In this document: positions 1-38,300 of the stretch, one piece after another
Layout: the number at the start of each line of letters is the position of its first letter
Numbering within the stretch: the stretch's first letter is position 1
Source: Paulinella micropora
Taxonomy: Eukaryota; Cercozoa; Imbricatea; Euglyphida
NCBI GenBank assembly: GCA_009731375.1
Contig: BJOX01000092.1
Location: forward strand, 341,709 to 405,708
Direction: 5' to 3'
DNA length: 64,000 bases
Position numbers and translations under genes: made by a program
Notes under the pieces: model-generated
Told to the model about the DNA's origin: nothing
Databases searched by the model: none
The model's input: only the letters and a program-made list of their open reading frames with translations

Positions 1-322
1 GTGTGGGTTCCGAGGCTATGTCGATGTGGGTTCCGAGGCTATGTTGTTGCGTTGGTTCCGAGGCCATGTCGTTGTGTTGTTTTTTATAAGACATACACCA
101 CGTGGGATCAAAGGGGTAATTACATTCCGAGATCTAGGGGTGGTGACGGGTTTCGAGGCGTCCCAGACACTTACCACAAAACGTCCTCATGCGCTGGCAG
201 ACCGCATGAAATGTCTGCTATCCCTGTGAGTACCTCCATGCGGGACCTACCCAGTCTCGTNNNNNNNNNNTCCTTACCTAGCCACGATATGCTCGGCACA
301 AACGGTAGATATTAGATAGATG

Positions 323-381
<59 letters not shown>

Positions 382-787
382 GGATGGATGGATGGATGGA
401 TGGATTGATGGATAGATAGATAGCCCCCCTTCCCCGTCGACAGGGTACGTTCAATGCCGGAGGTACCGGCAAGTGCTGCTAAACACCAAGGAATTTCTGC
501 ATTCAGGACAATACCCTAACGCAAATGCTTGTGTGAATTCCATAACAACTATATCAGCATCAAGATCGAGTCTGGGGCTAGCCACCCTGCAAATATGAGC
601 TCCCAACTCCTCCTGGTTACCACAAACCATGAATTATTCCTACAGGGGTGCGAAAATGCGGGTGTGTGTGTGTGTGTGGGGGGGGGGGGGGAACACAATT
701 TCCTTTTTTCCCCCNNNNNNNNNNACACCTTTCAGGGATAATAATTATCAAATTGTGTACTTGTGTGTGTGTGTGTGTGTGTGTTAG
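1..787. repeat. Upstream region: short tandem repeat, GATA/GATG array, no confident gene
   Basis: The first 80 bases hold three imperfect copies of a unit containing GTTCCGAGGCTATGTCG. Bases 303-412 are a GATA array passing into GATG. The stretch 430-700 has a short open stretch but no codon pattern, splice pair or motif I recognise, and it ends in a G run and a GT run around a 10-base gap (715-724). The first exon of the downstream gene may have an upstream partner here, but I cannot point to one. Confidence 0.6.
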
Positions 788-789
788 CG

Positions 790-29965
<29,176 letters not shown>

Positions 29966-31544
29966 ACGGTTACTTAGTCCGTCAGGTTTTTTGGTCGTGT
30001 GCGTTTCGTTCAACAGATTTCAGACGACGTTCAACTGGCAAAATTACTCAACCTTGATCTCAGTTTTTCTCAATTGCTATGTGAGGTATGAGAATGCTGA
30101 GCGCGTCGTTTGAAAGGTCTTGTCCTGACGTCGTTTGAAAGGTCTTGTCCTGAACTTTCCAAGAATGCCTTCAGAATTGCTGCAGCATCACGGTTGACCG
30201 AGAAGCATGAGATCAAAGTTGGAAAGCTTTGCTCTCACTTGCAAATCGCTAGCCAGAGCGTCTATCGGAGTTTGCCAAGCTGTGTATTGATACTAAGGAC
30301 GTTCCAGCGGCAAAATCCCTCAACTTGATCTTAGCTTTATCGCGGAATAGTAATGTTACGCCGATTCTCAAGAGACAGTCTGAAAGCTCAAGACGGTCTT
30401 TTGAACGACGCGCACAGGAATTTGAGTGTTTGTGTCTCAAGTATCGAAGAACAAAAAATGAAGTGGCAAAACTGTTCATCTTTGGTCTTCTTGTTCTCTG
30501 TCAATAGTCCTGCTATGGCGATTCTGAAGGCAGTGTTCGAAAGGTCAGGACAAGGCTTTTCAAATCACATGCTCAGCATTGTGGTATCACATATCCTGAT
30601 TGAGATTAGCATGATCATAATTGGGTAATTTTACTAGCACTTGAATGAGGTGAGTAGTCAAGCGTTCTCCGCGCTGTGAACTCCTGGTGATTGCAAGGCC
30701 CATGTCTTATTACCATCGATATTCAAGTGATGAAAATCATCCAACTTCGATTTTTTTTTCTCGATCAATATTTGAGGTAACAAAAAATTCTAAGCACGTC
30801 GTTCGAAAGCTCTTGTCCTGAGCTTTCAAACGGTGGCATAAGCACGTACATATCGCCATGATTGACGGAGAACGATGACATCAAAAATGGATAGTTGCCA
30901 CTTTGACTGTCCACACTGAGTCACTGAACATTAAGTGACCAAGCCTATTGCTGGGCAAAAGTCAACTGAGTTGCATTCAAAGCTGCCTTGTGTTATACCT
31001 GGTAATTTTAAAGTAGTCTACTAGCTAGACTAGATCAGCGGATTTCAAAGTGTCTATAAATTTATTCTTACTTATTAATTTATTAATAATTATTTGATAT
31101 TGATAAAGCCTCGTATAACCGCTTAGAAAAAAACTTGAAAGATCAAAGGACCGATCGTTCGACACTCGCTACACTTCTTGCGGAACTTGAGACAATCGTA
31201 TGCTTTCTGAGATAGCTGCAGTGTGCACACTTCAAAGAAGAGGTTTCGGTATATATTAATAGCGTCTCAGCGTATAGAGCAAAGTGGCAATCGTATGCCT
31301 TCCGCTGGAGTCGAAAGGTTACCAATGTGACTAGGAGTCAATGTGCAATTTTATTAATAAACATTAGTATTAATATTTAGTGATACCGGCCCACCCCAAG
31401 GACAGTTGCCTATTTTACTACTGTGACCTATATCAATCTAAGTTTAACTGTGAATTCAAAGCTGGGGTGTGGCATTTAGTGACGTGTCAGTAATCATAGT
31501 ATTCAAATCTCTAAGTAAGAGTAAAATACGAACCCTCTCGTCAA
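29966..31544. repeat. Gene-free stretch with diverged internal repeats
   Basis: No coding frame of substance. A unit containing CGTCGTTTGAAAGGTCTTGT is repeated back to back at 30104-30128 and 30129-30153 and recurs diverged at 30797-30822. The surrounding 150-200 bases (GACCGAGAAGCATGAGATCA versus GACGGAGAACGATGACATCA) also match loosely, so this is an old segmental repeat. The rest is AT-rich with no recognised signal. Confidence 0.5.
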
Positions 31545-31755
31545 TGGATAAATTTATTAATACAGTATTTAGTCTTATCGGCCTGTACATGTTTCAAGTT
31601 ACATAGTTACTAATAGTTCTGGTACTGGTGGCAGTCAGCTACTTCATAGAACTGATCATTGCTTTACCTTTTATACTCGGTCGTATTTCCTTTATTTACT
31701 AGAGGCGGGTAGTTAGTTTAATTTGCCATCACTGAGCCGCCATATCTGGTTCAGT
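31545..31755 (+). mobile_element. Copia-type LTR, 5' part (interrupted)
   Basis: Starts TGGATAAATTTATTAATAC and aligns with 45644-45847. The match stops at TCTGGTTCAG, where the TIR-bounded element begins, and resumes at 43806. Together the two parts make an LTR of about 290 bases. Confidence 0.8.
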
Positions 31756-31774
31756 CATATGTAATTCTATGTTC

Positions 31775-32022
31775 TGTAGGCATCACCCCCCGGATAGCCG
31801 GTAAAAAGTATCCTTTTTCCTGATGTCAGGTGCACCTAGTTTTTTCCCATTATTTTCAATATCGTTTGGCAGGATTTGACCTAATGCCATTTTAACCTTG
31901 GTCTGTTGCCGTTTTCTTTTCTGCTTCACTGAGCTAATATAACGAGACATCATTCTCTTTTGGGGATTTGTGTCTGGTTGTATTACCAACTTTTTATTGA
32001 GCTATCTTCGGGGATTGTAACA
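31775..32022 (+). repeat. Ty3 element 5' LTR
   Basis: A 248-base LTR, TG...CA ends, with few differences from the 3' copy. I see no clear TATA box. The primer-binding candidate follows immediately. Confidence 0.92.
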
Positions 32023-32791
32023 TTGGAGTCACCAGCACAAGGCTGATTTCTTTTCTGGCTTGTTTTTGGAACAGCAGAAAGAAAAATTGGACAGACCTAT
32101 CTCTTCTGAGTAGGTGTTCCAAAAAACAAATACTCCAGCACATCCCCACACAGCTCTTTTTGCAAAACTAGACGTCTAGGCGTTTGTGAGTAGGTGTCTC
32201 AGTACCCTCTCCACAGCCTGTATCTGTGTCCTCACAAGGAGGCCAGACACCAGACCTCGTAGCTGTTCTTTTGTTCTCTCTTGAGACAGAGACAGAGTAG
32301 GTCAACAGACGTACAAACAAACACTCACAGTTACAAACAAACTTGAAGGACACGAGCGTAGTACTCTACCTTTCAAGTCTGTGCACTTTGTTGCCTCTCA
32401 AACCACACACATCAGAGTATTTTTGCAAATCTCTGACTGTCTTTCGACAATAGGTCTGAACAAGTGTCAGACGACAAGTCGACTTCTCAAGGAGTGCTTC
32501 TCTAGCCTCTTTGACATTATCTGTACATAGGTCCTCGTACCTCATAACAGATACAACAACAAAAAGAGAAAAAGAAAAGAGGAGTGGAGAAGGAGATCAA
32601 ATTTTCAGAGAAAGTCGTACAGATTACTTCTTTCTCACAAAAAAAAAAAAAAAAAACACATAAGACATAGAGGTGAGACGCTCTCTCTCTATACTGTCTT
32701 TTCGTTTTTTCTCTCTATTCGTTCCTCATAGACGAACAGAGCAATTACTGGGTAGAAACAACTCTGTCTCATCCGTATTCCTTCAGCATCC

Positions 32792-35302
32792 ATGTCTACT
32801 AGGTCTGAAGACTGGCAGGAAGGAGGGGGGGAGAGTGAGCGAACCCCAGGAAACGAAGAGGAGTTCGTTGACTCTCATGCAGAAGGAGGAGATCTGGCAC
32901 CTTCCTTTGACACAGGAGGAGCAGAGAATCAATTTTTTACTGCGCCTTCCTTTGACACAGGAGGAGCAGAGGAAGTCGAGGAGGAGCAGAAGGGAGGAGA
33001 GGAAGCGAGGTTTGTGGCCGAATATGGCAAACTAAGTAAGAAGGAGTTTGAGGAGAAGAAAGGGAAGGATGAGGCCTATAAATGGCTATACATTCCCCAA
33101 GAAATGCGATGGGGACAACCCTTGAAGAAGGAGGACATCTGTTACCCTCTCCCAAGGCAAGCTCTGCCTCTGGCAGAATTCCTCAGAGACGACGGTGCAC
33201 AGTTACAGGTGCAACATGTCTCATTTGGGGACAATATGTCTTTACTGGAGCTACTCGACCTCTCATGGACAGTGTTTGAGTGTGCTATACTCTTTGAGTA
33301 CCAGACTGGAAAGACTGTGCTGCCATGGAACACAAGAGCACTGGCTAGGTTGCTCGATCCTGGTCAGGACATTGATTCAATAAAGAGAGTGGAAAAGGAG
33401 TTTAAGTTCAGGAATCCAAAAGGACAGATCAATGTCATGGATGTGTCTCTGAAACTTATGGAGGCCAAGTTAGTGGACCTGGGTAAACTCCAACACACCC
33501 AGTTTGGCAGGGACCTTCACCCGGCCCTGAGGGAAATAGAAGGCGAAGCTGGAGGGGTGACGAGGATGAAGAAGCTGCATGCGGCCTTGGTGAAGGATGA
33601 CGCATGGAAGAGGTGGGTCTTCACGAAGGATCATACGATCTTGGAGGGGACGGCCGCACCACCCCCCACCAATAAAGCGGGAGAGAAGGAGTTGGCGGAG
33701 AAGGCCTTGTTCCTTCGGAAGGCAGCTGAGATCCTGTCTTTTTTTCATCATGCCCAAGAGCTGTATATCAAAGAGCTAGCGGCTGAGAAAGAAAAGAAGG
33801 AGATGGAGGCAAAGATTGCATTAGCCAAGGCGGCGGGAACAAAGGGACCGAAATATTCCTCTGGATCTTATATGGCTCCCTCGGGCCGCTCCGCCCCGTC
33901 AGCCCACACAGCCCCTTCGGCCCCTGCGACTAGCTCAGCGCCTACCACTGTCATTGTCAACAGTAATGACAAAAAGGACAGACAGGCTATCATACAGGCC
34001 TTCCAAAAATATACAAAGTCCGATGCCACTGCTCTGACGCTGTATGCAGAGACAGCGAGTCAGAAGGACACGGATGCGAACCTTCGAGACAAGCTCAGAA
34101 GAATTGATGCTTGTATGAAGCAGCATCCAACGGACGAAACACAGGAGTATGAGGCGTTGTACACCTTGTTGGACCCATCAATCATCACACAAGGGTTTGA
34201 TGTTGGGGAGTACAAGGCGATGAGAGCGGTAGAGGTGGCGGCTAGGAGAGCAGCCTCAGACCTGCAATGCACGGTGCCAGTTGCCGTCCTCTTGCAATAC
34301 TTTAAAACTCATGGGTATCAGCACCTGTGCACTGGTACTTTGATTGGGTTTGAGATTTTTCAAGAGGTGAACGAAGGGCTGGGCATTGGCACGAGGTTGG
34401 CAGCGATCCTCACTGAGGTCAGCGCCAAGTACGGGCTCTTTTATAGCCGGAAGTCTATCATTTTGTACTTCCTGAGTGCTTTGTGTACACGACACCCGAG
34501 CAAGCTCGCAAGGATCATACAGTCCTGTCCGACCTTCACGGCGGTGAAGACGGCGGATTTTTTAGAAACGAATATATACGAGAGGACTGTAGCGGCTACT
34601 CCGCCGGGCGACCTGTTCAAGGAGGTGCTCGACGCGTGTTCCGAATTGGACACGGCCACCGAGTCATTCTCCAGTGCCGCGACACAGGGGGTTGGAGGTG
34701 CTCAAGCAGCACATGCAACTCGAACGGCAGGTCTCAAGAGGGGGAGAGATGAGCCGACGCCGTGCTACCGCTATTTTTCATACATGGCGTGTAAGCATGA
34801 GGCACAGAAAGGAGTAGGCAATTGCCTCTTCAGCCACGACTCTCTTGATGATAGGCAGCGAAATCTTTTCCTTAGAGAGCTCGAAGGCATGAAAAAGACC
34901 ATGTACGCCATGTACAAGAAGGAGTTGGAGGAGGGGAGGTGGAATGCGAATATGGTCTCGGATGCGGAGTTCCGGGAGGCCATCATTTACTTCCTTGACA
35001 GAATGAAGAGAAGGGAGAAGAGAGAGACATCGGGCCGATCAAAGGCGCCGACTAGAGGAGGAGGAGAGACGAGAGGATCGTCACGAGGGTCCCGAGGGAC
35101 ACCAAGAGGGGCGGCACCACGAGGACGAGGCTTTCGTGGAAGGGGAGGACGGACCCCAGCGCGCCCTCCCAGAGGACACGGATACTGGAATTATAGCACC
35201 AGTTCCAGCTCCAACTACCCCCAGCAAGCTTATACCGCTACGGAGGGGGGACGTCAAGACGAAGACACCGGCTCAGGTGAGCGTGTTGTCGTCGTAGACT
35301 GA
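32792..35302 (+). CDS. Gag polyprotein of Ty3 element, with CCCH finger and RGG tail
   Basis: 836 residues from ATG 32792, after a 770-base leader. The N-terminus is acidic and contains a short duplication (APSFDTGGAE twice). The middle is helical and capsid-like, with a Pro/Ala/Ser linker at about 365-385. Near residues 658-683 is a CCCH finger with spacing C-x8-C-x10-C-x3-H, in place of the usual CCHC knuckle. The last 80 residues are Arg/Gly-rich (RGRGFRGRGG), then YW-Tyr/Ser-rich. Gag forms the virus-like particle and binds the element RNA. The frame ends in UGA at 35300-35302, followed by CGG and an open frame into pol. Confidence 0.88.
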   Translation: MSTRSEDWQEGGGESERTPGNEEEFVDSHAEGGDLAPSFDTGGAENQFFTAPSFDTGGAEEVEEEQKGGEEARFVAEYGKLSKKEFEEKKGKDEAYKWLYIPQEMRWGQPLKKEDICYPLPRQALPLAEFLRDDGAQLQVQHVSFGDNMSLLELLDLSWTVFECAILFEYQTGKTVLPWNTRALARLLDPGQDIDSIKRVEKEFKFRNPKGQINVMDVSLKLMEAKLVDLGKLQHTQFGRDLHPALREIEGEAGGVTRMKKLHAALVKDDAWKRWVFTKDHTILEGTAAPPPTNKAGEKELAEKALFLRKAAEILSFFHHAQELYIKELAAEKEKKEMEAKIALAKAAGTKGPKYSSGSYMAPSGRSAPSAHTAPSAPATSSAPTTVIVNSNDKKDRQAIIQAFQKYTKSDATALTLYAETASQKDTDANLRDKLRRIDACMKQHPTDETQEYEALYTLLDPSIITQGFDVGEYKAMRAVEVAARRAASDLQCTVPVAVLLQYFKTHGYQHLCTGTLIGFEIFQEVNEGLGIGTRLAAILTEVSAKYGLFYSRKSIILYFLSALCTRHPSKLARIIQSCPTFTAVKTADFLETNIYERTVAATPPGDLFKEVLDACSELDTATESFSSAATQGVGGAQAAHATRTAGLKRGRDEPTPCYRYFSYMACKHEAQKGVGNCLFSHDSLDDRQRNLFLRELEGMKKTMYAMYKKELEEGRWNANMVSDAEFREAIIYFLDRMKRREKRETSGRSKAPTRGGGETRGSSRGSRGTPRGAAPRGRGFRGRGGRTPARPPRGHGYWNYSTSSSSNYPQQAYTATEGGRQDEDTGSGERVVVVD

Positions 35303-35377
35303 CGGGAGGAGAAGAGAGAGGAAAAGAAGAGAGAGAAGGAGATAAAAACTGTTCTTTTTAATCCGACAGTCACAGTT
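35300..35377 (+). promoter_or_regulatory. Gag-pol junction: in-frame UGA-CGG readthrough candidate
   Basis: gag ends GTAGAC-TGA-CGG. The 25 codons from CGG to the pol ATG contain no stop and are in the same frame as both ORFs. UGA followed by CGG is a known leaky context (type II readthrough signals of some plant viruses and alphaviruses). I do not see a strong stem-loop 3' of it; the following sequence is purine-rich. Confidence 0.65.
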
Positions 35378-38300
35378 ATGCCTACTGTTGATGAACAGGA
35401 TACGAACGGTTCCGTTCCTCCCAGACGTGAAGGTGAAGGCACACAGCCTCACAAGCCTCAAGGTAAGCACTTGCTAGTTCATCCTTCGAGAGCTAATATG
35501 ATAAATGATGCGAATAGGAAGGCGAAGAAGGCGATGGAGGAGAGGAAGCCGAAACCAAAGGCTAGGTCTCCTCCTACGAAGAAGCAGCGGACCGTACCCC
35601 CGCCAAAGGACTCAATAGTCTCTGCTATAGACACGAGTACACTCGGTGTACCAGACTCTGTCCAAAAGACACTCGAGATACCGGAAGCCCCGGAGACTCA
35701 AGAAGTTAAGTTGGCGGAAAAGGGGGGAGAACGAGAAGAGGACAAGGAACTTGAGCTTAGACTCAAAACCCTAGAACGAAAAATTCATGTGCTAGCGGCT
35801 AGTTTACATAGACCAGACGCGCTATGCTACACTGACCTCTTTTGTGAAACTTTACAAACCACATTAAAAGTTGGTAATGATACGATGGCGAATATTAATA
35901 TTGTCGGCCAGAAGTTTTTGAATAGTCACCGGACATGGGTGGACAAAAACATTAGAAAAACAAAGGGGACCCTAAAAGGGGTAGGCAGCCGTACGGAAAT
36001 TACGGGCATCGTCACATTAATTTTCAAATTGAAATCCGGTCGAGTATATCGTGCGGACCTCTATGTTGTCCCCGATTACCACGGTTCAATCCTGCTGTCG
36101 TATGACCAATTGGCTACGATGGGGGCTGTGATCGATTGCGCCGCACGGCGGGTGATTTATGGAGTGAAGAATGGAGAGGAGGAGGATATTAATCCGATGA
36201 CTGCTACTGACTCATACGAGGCTTTTGAGCTGAGTCTAGCAACGGAGAGGAAAAAGTTGGCCTTCGTACATGAGGCAACTGAAGCCTATGTACACCCCTA
36301 TGTCACAGTGCCGGAGGAACTGACCTGGACCGACCATTGGGAGACGGAGATGCAGGCGTATACGGTTACAATTCCCGCATGGGACAGAAAGTCTATTGAT
36401 GATTTAGTCGTAGCGCGTAATGAGGAGATAATATGTGTTGCGAAACAGTGCCCGTCGTTGGCCAGATTCGCAGAAGGTGGCGGGGCAGATGTCCATATTA
36501 CTAATGGCTACTGTTACCATGCGAAGGTGTCAGATGAGAAGAGAGAGGCGTTTGTGCCAAGGAGGAAGGGGCGTATCCCCGATACTCCAGCGGATGACAT
36601 TAAAACTTTTATCACGAACTTTTGGGGCGATGTGCCTACCTGGCCGCGCTCATTAACTGAAGTGAAAAAGTGTCTACGGACTCTATTTGAGAGTAACAAG
36701 CCGTATACTGTCATTCTGCCATACAATGAGAAGGCGATCTGGGCACAGGAGATAAGGGACCGGCTTATTGATCATCCTATACCTGTTCCTTCTCGCAAGC
36801 AACAGTTAGTGGTGGCTTGTCGACTCGGGTCTCGGGAGCAGAGCAGTGCATACAAGCAAAAGCTCAGAGCCCAGGACAAGTTGAAATTGATACCTCAAGC
36901 TTTCACATGCTTTGATGGTTTCTACACCCGTAAGGCTCCGATACAATACGCGAACCTTATTGATATGCTTGTCGGGCTGGGTCATGATGATGAGCCGGAC
37001 ACAGTCACGTATGAAAGAACGGGACTAGACGATTTGTCCGAGGAAGATTTGAGTTTGGAGGAGGACTTAGCGCCCCTCAAGGAGCATAAGAAGATGTCGG
37101 AGGAAGATTTCCAAGCGGCGGCGCGGAAAATTTTAGAAGAAGGAGTGGGTTCGGAGAGAGAGAAGGCGTTTCTCAAAGCTAAGATGGAGGCGTACAGAGA
37201 AATTTTCGACCCTCCTCGGGCAGGTGGTGTAAAGTCGGATGACTTCACTGCTGTCATTTACAAGATACCGGGTGCGGAGCCATCTCCGGCACCACGGAGG
37301 GCAAATTTGAGCATACATGAGGCAAAAATAGCGGAGGAGAATGTGAGACAGTTGCTCGATGAGGACTTTATTGAGAGATCTACATCTCCAATTGTCTCTC
37401 AACCGAAAATCGTCCCTAAGCCAGGAGGAGAATGGCGCTTGACGATCAATTATGCCCGTGTGAATAAGGTGCTAGAGGAAGAGAGAAATCCTCTGCCGAC
37501 CTTAGAAGAAGGCAGAAGGGTGCTGCGGAATGCTAAATTCTATTCGGTCATTGACCTTAAGAACGGCTTCTGGCAGATACCACTGGACGAGAAATCCAGA
37601 TGGCTGACTGCATTCGTTGTGGGTATGGAAATATACCAGTGGAAGGTGCTTCCAATGGGACTCAAACAGGCCCCGGGGCTCTTTCAGAAGGCGATGCAGA
37701 AGATGTTGAGCGGTCAATATGACGACCAGTCGGAGGATGGTTTTATGAGAAGGAGAGGACAGAAGGCGGGAGAATATGCATTTTGTTACATCGATGACAT
37801 CATCGTATACTCTAACACAATGGAAGAGCATATCGATCACTTGTCAGATGTCTTCAGGCGCATCGGAGCTTTTGGCCTGAAATGCAACCTAAAGAAATGT
37901 CAGCTTGCCAGGACAAGTGTGACGTATTTGGGTTACGAGATTTCTCATAATAGGGTCTCGATATCGCGCGAAAAGAGGGAGGAGATCATGAGTAGACAGT
38001 TGCCAAAGAATCGCACGGAGTTACACTCTTTTCTTGCGATGGCACAGTACTACAGCCAGTTCATACCCGATTGGGGTGCAACTCGGGCTAAGCTGGAGAA
38101 GATGATTGATTTTGGAGACTTTGAGAAGTGGGATGAGGAGGCTTTGCAGGCGTTTAATACGCTCAAAGATATCATTTATAAAGATCCCAAGGACGGCGGA
38201 TTAGTACTTATGATGCCCGACTTTACGAAACCGTTCGTAGTCGACACGGATGCATCTAAGTTTGCGATTGGCGCGGTGCTGCAACAGGAAGATGAGGAGA

